A DNA stretch of 64,000 nt, from the NCBI GenBank assembly GCA_914767885.1, contig CAJZBQ010000028.1, forward strand, positions 620,001-684,000, read 5' to 3'. Made by a program: the position numbers and the translations under genes. The notes beneath the pieces are model-generated. The model was not told where the DNA came from, searched no databases, and worked only from the letters and a program-made list of their open reading frames with translations. Of this stretch, positions 45,916-57,477 are shown piece by piece. The DNA comes from Blepharisma stoltei. Taxonomy: Eukaryota; Ciliophora; Heterotrichea; Heterotrichida; Blepharismidae. Positions within the stretch are counted from its first letter, which is position 1. Every line of letters begins with the position of its first letter.

Positions 45916-47493
45916 TTATGGCTTATTTATTTGGCTCTTTGCTGAACTCCTTCTTGATTTTTTTAGAGTTTCTTCTAATACAAGCGATTCATCTAATCCA
46001 ACTAAGTCTTTAAGTTCGATTTCTTCCTCTGGAGTAATCTTAATAGATTTTCCTACCTCAGGAGCTTTATTAATAATTATTGCCATACTCTCTCTTTTTA
46101 CCTCAGACAAAAATTCTGGGATTTTTTCTTTATGAGAATAAACGCCTTGAAGAGCTTGCCTTACATCATTCCTTATTTTTCGTAAATTCTCTATAAACTC
46201 ATTAGACACTACAATTTCTTCTGAATTTTCATTTTCCGTTAAAAATACGCCTGACCTTGCCGATTTGTGTATACCACTAGCCATTTTTTCAGCCCATATT
46301 TTGATTTTGTTAGTAGTTTTATATAACTTTAGCCTCTTTGCTTCAAGTTCTTCAACCCTTTTTTTTGCTTTCAAAATTTCATTTCTTTTTTTTTCTTCTT
46401 CATTCGTCTTTGATTTCGGCTCGCTTTCTTCTTTATTTAAAATATCAATTTTTACCTGTAAACCTTCAATTTTTTGTTTATAGCCTGTGCATTCTGTTTC
46501 TTTTTGCTTTACAGAAACTAAAAGTTCTTGATATGACTGTTCCTTGGTTAAAAATCTCTCTACCATTGTTTCTATATCTTTAAGCCCTGTCGAGATTTTC
46601 ATTTTTATAAAAGCCTCTTCAAGAATTTTTCACTTTTCGTGCTCTTTTTGAAACTGAAAAGTCATCAAATTAAACCACATCTTATGAATAAGGTATTTTT
46701 CTCTCAGACCAACTGAATGGGCACATTGGTCATCAATAATTGCTTTTTCAAGATATTCTTCTTGTCGTTTTTTATTTTCCTCTTTTTTTATTATAGAGAG
46801 TTCTCTGTTTTTTAAGTCTTTTTCAGCATTATTTATAGCATTCAGTCTTTCCTGACTTTCATAATTAAGATTTGATTGGAATTTTGTCAAGGCAAAGCGA
46901 CTTTGCAGCTTAGCTTCTTTAGATTTTAAACTTTTGTCAAATTCTAATTTCAAAACAGAGTTTTGAGACTGCAAGGTAGCTTTGAAATTTAAACTTTTTT
47001 TTTCAAGATGAAATAAAGCAGATTTCATTCTGTCTATTATGTGTAAATAAATTTGTCTATTTTTCTCTTCTTCGTCTTGCTGCTTTTTGGTTCATTCAAT
47101 CCTGCTCTCAAGTTTTTCTGAATTTTTCAGGGTTTCTTCAACGCTGCTTTGCTTTTTAATTTTAAGCTCAGCTAAGTTATTCAGCTCCCTTCTCATAACA
47201 GACAAGACTTTATCTTCTTTTAAAAACGACTGTTTGCTTTTATCTAATCTTTTTCTAAGCAAAATGAGCCTAGCGGAAGCCTCCACTTTTTCTTGGCTTG
47301 GAAGAAAACATCTGACCTTCGGTATTGAATACGAAACATCAAGTAATTGTCCAGACTCATGATTATTCATAAAAAGCTTGATTTTTCTTTCAGTAGTCGA
47401 AGATATTGAAGTTTTATTTAAAGCTGTATTTGCCCTCCTCTGAGTTGTTCTCTTGACTGAAGAAGATCGTTTATGTGCCGGTGATATTTCCAT
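45916..47493 (-). CDS. coiled-coil protein, possibly axonemal
   Basis: One frame of about 525 aa with TGA Trp at SRIEWTKKQQDEE and EHEKWKILEEAF. The N-terminus is basic and Ser-rich (HKRSSSVKRTTQRRANT). The rest is coiled coil: LAELKIKKQSSVEETLKNSE, then KNRQIYLHIIDRMKSALFHLEKK, LKNRELSIIKKEENKKRQEEYL and EEKKRNEILKAKKRVEELEA. The general style and the YLHIIDRMK segment recall outer-dynein-arm docking-type proteins, but this is a weak impression. It lies head-to-head with the CCDC81-like gene, about 90 bp between starts. Confidence 0.65.
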
Positions 47494-47584
47494 TAAGAAT
47501 AATAAGCTAAGATAATAATAATAATTTGAATACGCCTTTTACTTTTAATCAAAAAACCTGCTTCATATTATCAAATAACTGAAG

Positions 47585-48436
47585 ATGAACATGGATAACT
47601 TAATAGCGTATATATTAAGCAACCCAGGCAGATACCCTGGAAGTCATCTTTATCCTCAGCCAAGGTCAAATCAGTCCGTCAAACCATTAGAGCCCGCCTC
47701 ACAAATGCAACTGATATGGAAGGCAACAGTTGAGTACATCCACGAAAAAATATTAGAAGGCAAAGGAGTCAATATAAAAGGATTTGGAGCTTTCACCTTT
47801 GACATAGAGACGAAGCTTGCACCAGTCACTGCTATAAACCCTACAAGTGGCGAAATAGACGACCAGAGGCTTGACCGCAAACACCTGCATAAAAACCGTC
47901 CAGTATTTATTCCTGACCCATCTTTACAAAGTGTTCTATTAAGATATCACGGAAAAAATCAGGTCGAAAAACCAGCAAGTCAACGGTCGGTTTTCCAAAG
48001 AGGATTCCAAATGATATTTTGCAACCCTGTCCCAATAGCCCAAGCGTGCTATATAGATAAAAATGTAGTTGTAGATACCCATAGAGCTATATTTTCCGCT
48101 ATAAAAGAATTGGCGACTGCTGGAAGGTCAATTACGATTCCCTTTAACTTTGCAGTGATTATTATAAGCAATTTAACATTAGAAACGAGATTTAACCAGA
48201 ATTTTGCTCAAAATACGAACAGCAAGTATTATGAAGCAAAAATGAGGAAATCTGATGTACCGTGTGCAACCTTCTGGCAGACAACGTCACAAGATAAATG
48301 GAGATCATCAGCTCTTTCGTCATTGTGGTCAAAGCCAGATAGAAGAGAAGTCCAGACTATGAACGAAAAAACTTTAGCGTTAAAAATCATGAGTTTAGAT
48401 CTAGCAAGCTCAGTGAGACCAAAAACAACCCTTTAA
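47585..48436 (+). CDS. CCDC81-like HU-domain protein
   Basis: The N-terminal block LIWKATVEYIHEKILEGKGVNIKGFGAFTFDIE matches the eukaryotic HU-type domain of CCDC81 (a cilium/centrosome-associated family). A second such domain follows from about residue 125: FCNPVPIAQACYIDKNVVVDTHRAIFSAIKELATAGRSITIPFNFAVI. The C-terminus has WQTTSQDKWRSSALSSLWSK. About 283 aa; no IES or TGA. Located between two probable ciliary coiled-coil or microtubule genes, but without operon-type evidence. Confidence 0.75.
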   Translation: MNMDNLIAYILSNPGRYPGSHLYPQPRSNQSVKPLEPASQMQLIWKATVEYIHEKILEGKGVNIKGFGAFTFDIETKLAPVTAINPTSGEIDDQRLDRKHLHKNRPVFIPDPSLQSVLLRYHGKNQVEKPASQRSVFQRGFQMIFCNPVPIAQACYIDKNVVVDTHRAIFSAIKELATAGRSITIPFNFAVIIISNLTLETRFNQNFAQNTNSKYYEAKMRKSDVPCATFWQTTSQDKWRSSALSSLWSKPDRREVQTMNEKTLALKIMSLDLASSVRPKTTL

Positions 48437-48536
48437 TATACTGATTAATGGAATTATCTTAATGATAAATTTACTTGATAGTAAATAGAGAAATGGCTTA
48501 AGTTTTTATAGTCTCATAATAAAATTAATTTAAATT

Positions 48537-50864
48537 CTAGATATTGCTTCTATCATTATTTGGACATCCTTGAGTCAAAATATGGTTTTTCCATCCTTCG
48601 ATACCTGGCTCTACATCTTCGTGGCATAGCGGACATCTTGTCGCAATTTTTGGAGGTTTCGCTGCATAGCATGACTGCTCTTCGACATGCTGCTCAAATT
48701 CATCAGCATGAATCGCTTCTTTGCACCTTGGGCATTGTGACATTACGCTTTTTAGATCGCATTCTTTCATTAAATGGCTATTTAAATCAAAGATTTCTAT
48801 AACTTGACTGCAATATGGACAAGACACCAGCATAGGGCAATCTTTTCAGTAGTGGATATCTAAATTGTCCTCATTCGCAAAAATCGTATCTTTTTTCCCA
48901 CAGAACTGGCAAAATGGCATAGCAGCTGGAGGATTTGTAGACTTTCTTTTAGGAGCATTAATAGGCTGCTGCCTGGGAGGTGGCTGGGACACCATTATAT
49001 TAGGAGCGTTCCCTCCATCAATATCCTGCATCCCTTTTTCCAGCATTTCTAGCTGTGCTGGTCTTAAATCTGACAAATAAGGCTGAAGTTTTTGTCCTAT
49101 ACATGCATAAATCGACATAAGCAAATTAAACGCTGCATTTCTTACATCTTGGCTAGTATTTTTAAACCCATTAAGTGCATATTCAGCTACAGGCTGAAAT
49201 GGTACATAGGAGTTATCAATTTGGAACTCTTTTACAATATTATCCAACAAATTAAGTCTCCCAATTATATGCTTTTGCGATGTTGATTTATCTTTCATAG
49301 GCTTCAAAATGCTTTGTACAGCTGGGCCTACTCCTACCACATCACTTCTTGTAAGTGATATAAAGGTTTGTTCAGCGCTTTCTCTTACCCTTGCATTATT
49401 ATCTCCAACTTTATCTAGAAGTGAGCTAAGGATACTTTGTATATGCTCAGGGACATCACCTCTTACAACTGCACGTGTTGGAGCGATACTGTTAAGTAAA
49501 GTATTTATAAGACCCATTGATTTTAAAGAGACTTGGGCAACTTTGTCACCTACTGTGTATCTAACAGCTCCGAGAACTCCTGAATATATGTTTGAGTTAT
49601 CAGAGCCTCCAAAAATCTGGCTTGAAGACCCTTGAGAAACTTCATTTTGGATTATCCCAAGCCCATCCTCTCGAAACTGCCAAGCTTTAGAAAAAATTCT
49701 TCTGCAAAGATCTTCCCCTAGTATAGGGAGCAGCGGGTCGGCAAATTTAGACTGTTGGACACCTAAAGGCTCTGGAGGGTTATCAAGATTAGGAGGCAAA
49801 TTTTCTTCTTCTTCGCCGCCAAAAATTTGTCCTGGGGCTCTGCCGTTGCTCATTGTAGGGATTACTTGTTCATCGTGGGATACTTTGGATTTGGGCTCAG
49901 GCAAGAGCTGGTTGGTTCTTCGTTCAAAAGGATCATAGTCAGGCATGCTGCCTATCTGTTGAGGAGGAGGAAATTGAGAAGGTTGAGGCCTTGATGAAGG
50001 GCGGCCTCCTATACCTAAAGGCTGAGGACCACCTGAAAACGGTCTATGCGAGCTCTGCTGTACTGGTGCAAAATAAGTATCAGGCATTGGAGGCAAAACG
50101 GCATTTCTCATTCTTTCTATTTCAATTTTCAAAATTTTTGCCCCATCATAATCTTCACTTGCAATTGCATTTCTTTTTCTGTCTTCTAGCATCAAAAGTT
50201 CATATCCAACCGACTTTAGTCTTTCAATGGCGTCTTTAATTCGTTTAGCTTCATCAAAATCTTCGTTTTCAATAGCTCTATCTTTAGCTTCATATAATTG
50301 TTTAAGCCTGTCATTTGTAGCTGAGTCGAATTCCATTTCATTTTCTAGTCTAGGCTGAATTCCTTTTGATGGTCCTTTAATGCTACCAAGTTCTTCACCT
50401 AAACAATTAATTGCAATTAGCCCAACCTGGTTGAAAATATTATACTTGTTAACGTGGCACTTATTCAGAGAAACTTTTAGAAATAAAGCTTGGGAGTCAA
50501 TATAAACTGATTTTAGCTCTCGTGCCTGAAATCCTGATTTTTCGTTATTATCTAATGAGAGATATCCAAGACGATTTCATTTGAAATTTTCTAATGGAGG
50601 GATTGAGCTAGGGTTTTCAGGCAAATATGTAAAAAGCTCAATTCTTGTGGCAATTTTTGACTGATGTGATAAAAATTGAAGCTGCTGGATTCGAACTGGA
50701 GCTATGAACTGTAAAATTATTATTTGAGGAAAATCTTGAAATCGGGCTGATTGTCAGCCTGTGCTGTGTGGTCCATGGTTTAACAGTTGAGTTACTGGGA
50801 ATTCATTATCTTCGCTGCTACAAAATACAATGCGGAATTTAAGTTTAGAGAGCTGGCTGCTCAT
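48537..50864 (-). CDS. CEP104: CEP104 (centrosomal/ciliary-tip protein)
   Basis: Reading TGA as Trp, the ATG at 50864 starts MSSQLSKLKFRIVFCSS. The N-terminal jelly-roll has HSTGW (TGA) QSARFQDFPQ, LSHQSKIATRIELF, NRLGYLSLDNNEKSGFQARELKSVYID and KCHVNKYNIFNQVGLIAIN. Paired helices follow (NEDFDEAKRIKDAIERLKSVG and SEDYDGAKILKIEIERM), then a Pro-rich linker, a TOG domain and C-terminal zinc fingers (FCQFCGKKD, HYWKDCPMLVSCPYC, SQCPRCKEAI, TRCPLCHEDV). CEP104 caps plus ends at ciliary tips. About 775 aa, shorter than the human ~925. No IES or intron. Confidence 0.95.
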
Positions 50865-51252
50865 TTTTATTTAAAAATGAAATTAGGTAAACACTTAACA
50901 GTTACAGATAAGAATAATAATATAATAGATCTAATAGATATGCAAAATACCGAAAATATGGAAAGAAATATCGATTATGCAATAAAAATTGCACTGGTAG
51001 CAGACAATTAAACTGAAAAATCATGTCTAATGACACTTTATGTAGATGCAGGCTTCTGTGAACATTATAATTGATTTTAAAAAAATTAATTGGAATTCAA
51101 GGAAAAAGAATCAGGCTGCAGCTATGAGATAGCGGATAGAAGCATTCCCAATGAGATTCAAAACACAAAAATTATACGTTATCCAGTTACACCATATTAG
51201 TAAATATAAGATTGATAAAGAATTTCTATATATGATTATGATAAAATCTTAA
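50865..51252. other. intergenic spacer, no gene seen
   Basis: Upstream of CEP104 and downstream of the DWNN-YTH gene. A plus-strand frame at 50787-51011 overlaps the CEP104 start antisense and has no recognisable content. Confidence 0.4.
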
Positions 51253-52521
51253 TTATCTTCTGTGCTTCTTTTCTTTATGCTTGTGCCTTTTAGGGCTTTC
51301 TCTATTCCGATACTTAGACTCAGGCGATTTTCTTTCTTTCGACCTTTTTCTGCTTCTATGTGGGCTGCTTTTCCTTTTCTCTTCTGGGCTTCTGCTTCTT
51401 TTTCTCTTTGTCTCTTCTTCTTTTACAATTTCTTCAATCTCCATCTTACCTTCTTCTTTAGCAGTCTGATTTTCTACTTCAAAAACCTGATAATCAGGGA
51501 CTTCTTTTTGTTCAGCTTGCTCTATTTTTAAGCACAGCTCCAATCCGCTATTGCTATCAAGCTCTTCAACAGGTTGTGTCAATGAATTATGAGGAATCGG
51601 ATGATCTAGATGCTGGGTATCCACAAAGCTTACATCAGCCCTTCTAAGCCACTTTACACTGATAAACTCACTTGAGCCTCATATATCATTTTTCTTATGA
51701 ATGATAGGTGACATCATAACGCCACAGCCATGAAATTGTCCAGCAGCGCTATTAACAAAAATAACTATAACATTTTTGCCTGGCTGGAAGCTTGAATTTA
51801 GCTTAAATGAGTTATCTGGAGGAATAGGGTAGGTTGAGGTCTTTAAAGAGGTTTCAAGGGTTTGAGGATTATAGACTTGCAATAAGAAATATTTAGCTGA
51901 TTCCAGAAATTCAGTAATCCCTGCAGACTTGTCTCTGACTTCTCTCAGCTTGTCTTCAATACTTAGTAAGAATTTTTCTAGCTGCTTATCGCTGATAATT
52001 TCTAAATCTTTGCTGCAAGCTGGACATTTTGTAGTAAAACAAGTCTGACAAGCTGTATATCCACAGCACGTAGTGATATATGGATTTTTCAGGATTTTGT
52101 TACATAGCTGGCAGGCTAAAATGCTTGGGAGTTTTCCAGTAATAATTATTTTTGCTAGTTTTGAGGAAACTGTTTCTTCTTCTCTTGGCTTTATTGTTTG
52201 ATTATTTTGTGCTGGGCCAGCTTCAGCAGGAATGATAGGTATAGGTGTTGGTATGGCGCTAGACACTCTTTTCCCAATAATATAAGTCCCAGCTGGTATC
52301 AGCTCATTTTCTTCTTTATATTCTTCTTCATTTGTACTATGCAATAATGATAAGCTGTAATTTTGGTTAGGGCCTTTTTTCTTCTGAGTCCCATCATCTT
52401 TAAGCTTTTTTATTTCAGCGATTTTGTCTTTAAGCTCTCTGACTGAGATTTCTGCACCTTCAATAGGAATGATGCATCTCTCTCTTTCACTTTTAAACCT
52501 GAAGAAAATTGCAGCACTCAT
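51253..52521 (-). CDS. RBBP6/Mpe1-like DWNN protein fused to a YTH (m6A reader) domain
   Basis: Residues 1-80 form a DWNN ubiquitin-like domain (IFFRFKSERERCIIPIEG, ISVRELKDKI, YKEENELIPAGTYIIGKRV). At ~140-170 lies a RING/U-box-type Cys set: CQLCNKILKNPYITTCCGY, CQTCF, CPAC. From ~205 comes a YTH fold: AKYFLLQVYN, GKNVIVIFVNSAAGQFHGCGVM, then NDIW (TGA) GSSEFISVKWLRRADVSF, ending with a CPSF30-L-like VEELDSNSGLELC. The tail is Arg/Ser-rich. Known RBBP6/Mpe1 are subunits of the pre-mRNA 3'-end cleavage machinery and lack YTH; in plants and apicomplexans YTH is carried by CPSF30 instead. One presumed cage Trp is encoded by TGA; the first is Tyr (STYPI). Confidence 0.85.
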
Positions 52522-52570
52522 CTATTTAATAATCATATTTTAATTTAAGGGTTTATGTAAATATATAAAG

Positions 52571-54119
52571 TTATTTATTCTGCATTGATTTTTCTAAGAA
52601 TGCTCGGATTGTCTCTGTGGTGCTCATCATGATAGCGACGTTAGGGGTATGGAATAATATCCTTGCTAAGGAGCCTTGAAATAAGGCTAGAAATCCTTCA
52701 TTCTTAAAAATTAACAAAATCCCATGAAACATATTGTTGTATTTAAAAAGCTTTACTTCTGAATTTTGGCTTGCTCTTACACATTGCATCCTAACTTTTG
52801 CCATATCAAGTGGGTTTGTGATAACAGAGGAAATCGATCCTGCTGCTGCAGAACACAGCAAGCTAGGCCAAAAGCTAATTTCTTTCTGTGCCCCAACAGT
52901 TCAATACTTAAACTTCTCATAAAACATAAAATATAGTGCTGAAAAAGGTCCAAAAGAGCACACTGTAGCTCCATATGCTCGATAAATCCCTCTTAGTCCT
53001 TCTGTGTTTAGGATTATTTTGAAAGCGTCAATGCCTCCTTTATAGTTATAAATATTCAAATTGCTTTGAACTTGAAGCCTCTCTTTAACTACATCTATAG
53101 GAACGAAGATTGCACATGATACAGTTTCAGCAAAAATCCCTGGCTGCCCCCAATCCTTGATCGAACGACTCGCCATCGTTCGATCAAGGATGGGGGTTAA
53201 AAACATTTTTTTGGGAAAAAATTTACATATAAAATGAAAAAGATAAGTATAGATTTTTTTATTTACTTTTAAATAAGAGGGTTAAGAGTATTTAATAATT
53301 ATTTTTACAGCAAAAAATTGAATTAATTTCATAAAATACCAATTTTTAATATTTTGATTTATTAGTTACCCTTTTAAACTGTATAAATTTTAATTTGTTC
53401 CTTATTGAATTAAAAATTATTTTTTTTAAATTTTAAAGAATCTCTATTTTTTAGATTATTGAGTTTTTTAAGCCTAGGTTGATGACTAAATCACTTCTAA
53501 TAGTCGATTCCGTAGCTTGCTATCGTCTCAAAGCTCTGAAAGCAACTTCATTAGGTACATCTTCCAAGCTTTTGATACTAATATATTTTTATATATATAT
53601 AAAAATTTGCATGTGAAAATCGTTCGATCAAGGGTGGGGGTTAATTTCCCCAATTTTTAGGAATTTTTTACAGTCAATCGTTCGATCAAGGATGGGGGGA
53701 GTGAACAAAAGTGTGCTCAAAAAGTGCTTTTTTGTGCAGCTTCAGACTTTAATAATTTTTTCTTATCCTGCCTATAAGGCCTGATTTTTTTAATAGATAA
53801 TTATTTTATACTAATTAAATAAATAATTTTATTTTTGATAAAAAGAATTAGCAAATTCATAAGCTGACATATAAACACAAACCCCAGGAGCAGATCCAGC
53901 AGATGCTATAAAAAAGCCTCGATAAAGACCTCTTACTCCTTCTTCAGCCAAAGTTTTACTTACAGTCGACCTTATTGTTATCTTTTGGTTTGTTAAGGAA
54001 GCTTGCTGGACTTGAAGTTTTGCTTTAAGAGTGTCTATAGGGTGGACAAATAAGCGGGAAAGACTTCCTGCTATTATGCTTGAAAGAGAAGTGATTAGAA
54101 TAGGATATTGGTCTGACAT
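52571..54119 (-). CDS. mitochondrial carrier family protein (S-adenosylmethionine-carrier-like)
   Basis: Three carrier repeats with the PxDxxKxxxQ signatures: HPIDTLKAKLQVQ, VPIDVVKERLQVQ (preceded by AETVSC) and NPLDMAKVRMQC. TGA Trp occurs after KFKY. An IES (about 53766-53850) and a family B MITE separate repeat 1 from repeat 2. Between them one frame reads KKKLLKSEAAQKSTFWAHF, as expected for the matrix loop, but the join through the MITE is one base out of phase with simple TG/CA excision. The substrate cannot be assigned with confidence. Confidence 0.8.
53147..53703. mobile_element. MITE family B copy 3 (557 bp) without TA flanks
   Basis: It has all family B parts (hairpin end left, two CGTTCGATCAAGG copies right, shared core) but is flanked by TG (plus strand; CA minus) at 53145-53146 and 53702-53703, and its left end is shortened to GCCCCCAATCC. 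Precise TG excision leaves the carrier frame off by one base, so the real boundaries, a small additional intron or an assembly indel must explain it. Confidence 0.82.
53766..53850. other. probable IES, 85 bp, in carrier gene
   Basis: The TA copies are 53764-53765 and 53849-53850, in codon positions 3-1. Removal joins SAYEFA to KKKLLKSEAAQ, where carriers have a YExxK-type junction. Without it the frame ends after FANSFYQK at TAA. Confidence 0.55.
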
Positions 54120-54868
54120 GTTCTATTAGTTGATTTAATAATGATAAAGTAACACGCATGTAACAAAGTTTTTTAATTAATTTAGCCTAATTCAAAAATT
54201 ATATCAATAAAATTATTGGAGTAAAATGTTTTGGGAATTGTTGCGGTTTAAACTGATTTGAATAGCAAGGATTAGCAAACCATTAAATAATTAACCAAAA
54301 CAGAGCAATTGCTAGAAATTTAAGAAGCCATAAACTGCAAATATGCAATTTGGTGGGAAAAATTTTGGTTGAAAGAAACCTTGGACAACCTAAAAATATA
54401 TAAATACTCTTGGAGATACGCCTATTTCTCCAAATAAGCCACAAATTTAGCCTCTAGCCTCCATTTCCTAAGACCCGTTATCTTTTTGACGACTCTTGTA
54501 AAAGTTTGAAGATTAAGAAGGATACGGAAATTATATGAATTATGAAGACTGGAGACTATGAAGATTATTAAAACTATGAAAACTATGAAGATCATGAGAA
54601 CTGCAATGATTGCGTGGACTTTGAGGATTATGATTGATTGGTAAAACAAATAAAGAAATATAGGAGTCATTAAAACAAGAAAAAATAGCTGAAGAAGATT
54701 AGTCCAGTTGATGGACCTAAAAATAAATAAATATAAAAGAAACCATAAACTGTAAAAGGTTTTTCAATTTTTTTTTAGAATTCGATTTCAATTGCTGAAG
54801 CTGTGAATAATTGAGATTTCTAATATTATAAGGCATAATTATGTTTCATATGGTTTTCATCTTATAAA
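54120..54868. other. intergenic region, no gene seen
   Basis: AT-rich. At about 54535-54640 there is a purine-biased run with repeated tatgaagat/actatgaa words, a simple-sequence tract that yields frames on both strands but no plausible protein. Confidence 0.4.
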
Positions 54869-55474
54869 ATGGCAGACGAAGAATCAGACGAGATAGACTT
54901 CTCTAAGATGAAAAAAAAGAAAAAGGCAAAGCCAGGTCCTGCTCCTGCAAAGAAAGAGGCAAACCTTGTTCAAGACGCAGATAACAAATATGATGAAATG
55001 CTTGCACGCATTTTCGAAAGACTAAGAAAGCAAAAAGGAGTCGTTGGAAGCATTGATAATCAGCGCTGCGTTGTAAAACAGCCAGAAGTCGTCAAAATTG
55101 GTTCAAAGAAAACCGGCTGGGTCAATTTCCAAGACATCTGCGATATGCTTAAACGTCCATCAGACCACATGTCCCGATTCTTCTTCGTAGAACTTGGCAC
55201 TGATGGCAGCATTACCCAAGACCAGCAGCTTATATTTAAAGGCAGATATCTAGAAAAACAAATAGAATTTCTACTAAAAAAATACATCACCGAGTACGTT
55301 CTCTGTCAAAACTGCAAGAGTATGCAGACTACCCTCACAAAAGATTCAAGCATCAGAATGTTTACCATGAAGTGTGAAAAGTGCGAATGTACCCGAAGTG
55401 TCCAGCCTATTAAAGAAGGATACCATCATCAGACCAAAGCAGACAGAAAGAAAGCAAAAAATATGGCTAATTAA
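54869..55474 (+). CDS. translation initiation factor eIF2-beta
   Basis: The subunit of the ternary complex that delivers initiator tRNA. N-terminal acidic stretch and one Lys block (KMKKKKKAKPG) where animals have three. The core has TGWVNFQDICDMLKRPSDHM, FFFVELGTDGSI and FKGRYLEKQIEFLLKKYITEYVLC. The C-terminal C2C2 zinc ribbon reads CQNCKSM, then MKCEKCEC. 201 aa, short at the N-terminus but complete. It ends at TAA, 8 bp before a MITE. Confidence 0.94.
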   Translation: MADEESDEIDFSKMKKKKKAKPGPAPAKKEANLVQDADNKYDEMLARIFERLRKQKGVVGSIDNQRCVVKQPEVVKIGSKKTGWVNFQDICDMLKRPSDHMSRFFFVELGTDGSITQDQQLIFKGRYLEKQIEFLLKKYITEYVLCQNCKSMQTTLTKDSSIRMFTMKCEKCECTRSVQPIKEGYHHQTKADRKKAKNMAN

Positions 55475-55482
55475 ATTTCTTA

Positions 55483-55880
55483 CTCCCCCCCCCCCCCCTC
55501 CGTGAGCGAACAAAAAAATTTTGTTCGCTCACGGAGGGGGGTTAATTTTTTTTTTTAAAAAAAAATTTATATATAAATTTTTTATAAAAAATATTTTTTT
55601 CTAAATTTTAAAAAAATCCTAATTTGCAAAAATTGGGAAGCAAATATTAATTTAATTTGCAAAAATTTATGTTTTAAAACTCAATTTGTTTAAAATTAAA
55701 ACAGAATTAGCTCTAGATTTCATTATACTAATTATCACTTATATATCAAAATTTTTTTCCATTAAAATTTTTTCTATTAAAAAAATTTTTGTTCACTCAC
55801 GGAGGGTGGGTTTTTTGGTCAAAAAATGGCGATTTTTCTAATGGTTTTGTTCGCTCACGGAGGGGGGGGGGGGGGACTTA
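55483..55880. mobile_element. MITE family A copy 8 (398 bp), intergenic
   Basis: TA lies at 55481-55482 and 55879-55880. Hairpin end left (GTGAGCGAACAAAA), two-motif end right, unusually long C and G runs. It fills the space between two convergent gene ends, eIF2-beta and the transporter. Confidence 0.93.
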
Positions 55881-55901
55881 GTTAGAATAGTGCTATAAAT
55901 A

Positions 55902-57185
55902 TTATGATAGACCTGTGAATGCGTAGCTTGCTGAGGAGACACCTAAAAGGATAAGTAAAACACTCCAAAGAGATATAGATATAACTACTGGGTAGTTATT
56001 AGAAACATTTCAATATACCAAGGTGGGGATTATAATGTCAAAAAGTATCACTGTGGTTCCTCCTATCACTTTGTAGTATGTAAATGGGATTGAGAAAAAG
56101 TAAGCACAAACTCCTAGGTGGATACATATAAGCAATTTAATGAGAAAATAGGAGGTAGGGCTAAAGCTAATGCATGGAAATATGTCGACCACCATCATAG
56201 CGAATTGGTGCAAGTTTATAACTGTGTTTACTGTCAATATTATAATAAATAGCATTTTTGCGATAATTAAAAGCCAATTTGCTTCTGTGCTTAAGCTTTC
56301 AGCGATGCTGTTGTAATAGTAAAATAAAAATAAAATAGAAAATAAAATACAGCTAAACCCAAACTGAGCATATTTCATACTTTCAGTAGCTGCATATGCC
56401 CCTTTCTTAAAATTCTCATATGCCATTGGAATAGTAAACAGTGCATGAAAAGTATAAACAACCACTGTTGCACTATCAGCAAATCCTGCATTTATCGTTA
56501 TTGGTTTAGATTCTGTCAGCATCTCAATGATTCCTTCAAAATAAAATGGAATTTGCACCAATACAATTGATGTCAAATAGAAAACTGAAATCCAGCAAAC
56601 CACTGAAAAATATTTTATTATTGTCTTCTGTTTAAATACCCCTAAGGCTAGAACTATTAATACCAGGCAAAAATTCAGAAGCATCTGATAGTAATTATTT
56701 TCAATCTGATAGCTACTTGCTGTAAATAAAATTTCCTTAAAAAATCCTGCTGCAAATGCTTGATTGGAACACAGCAGTCCAAAAATGCTTAAGCCTAAGC
56801 AGATTTTCATAAATTTCCTTGTCCTTTTTCCATAGAGATGATAAATCATAGTCATTAAGTTTGATTCATGAGTAGAATTCAGACCCCACCTAATCACATC
56901 TTGAAAATACACAAAAGTCAGTCCTGTTGTCGTAAAAATTATTGATCCAAGGATTAATCCACACTCTCTAAATAAAAAGTCCAAACAATAAAACCCTGCC
57001 CCTATGCATCCTGAGCTTAAAAGACTGATTTCTGCTTTTCTTGAAGAAGAAAATAAGCATGAAAAAATTCTTTGTCTGCATGACACATTTGGAGTGGTTT
57101 TTATCTCCTCGTGGTCTGTTGAGGCAGACTCAGTTTGATCAGCATATAAAGGTTGTGTTAAGTCCGAAACTTTTATAAGGGACAT
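55902..57185 (-). CDS. amino acid/auxin permease family (AAAP, SLC36/38-like) transporter
   Basis: A soluble N-terminal tail (about 45 aa) is followed by about eleven hydrophobic segments. The first carries SGCIGAGFYCLDFLF, like the AAAP TM1 glycine motif; later ones are typical (FHALFTIPMAYENFKKGA, LHQFAMMVVDIFP). A TGA Trp after PTLVY extends the protein through NNYPVVISISLWSVLLILLG to TAA at 55902-55904, completing the last span. About 427 aa. A proton- or Na-coupled amino-acid transporter of the plasma or lysosomal membrane; substrate unknown. Confidence 0.83.
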
Positions 57186-57477
57186 TAATATGAAATATAT
57201 AAAAAGAAGCAGATATTGGATAAATAAAATTTTCGAAAGGAATTACAAAGGAAATTTGCTGGATGGAGATATTTGATTATGCTGAGAAAGGAAAGATATT
57301 TGGTGGTCAAGTATGTAAATAAAAAAATGGCATAGTGATTCTGAAAGATATTGATTTATAATAAAAGGATGGATATCAGGCTGAGTTTTTTATTATTTAA
57401 TCATTATTTTATTTCATTTTTATTCTTTTATCTATAATTTCAGCTTGTTTTTTAAGTCTAATATCATATATTAATAT

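Noticed and set aside
50685-50705. ggattcgaactgg, looks like a tRNA T-arm
   Set aside because: It lies in the conserved CEP104 jelly-roll coding sequence (PVRIQQLQF); no cloverleaf can be formed around it.
50787-51011. Plus-strand frame of 74 aa
   Set aside because: Its first part is antisense to the conserved CEP104 N-terminus, which extends to the ATG at 50864; it has no recognisable content.
54422-54670. Minus-strand hydrophobic frame of 82 aa
   Set aside because: It is the complement of a simple purine-rich tatgaag tract; composition is an artefact of the repeat.
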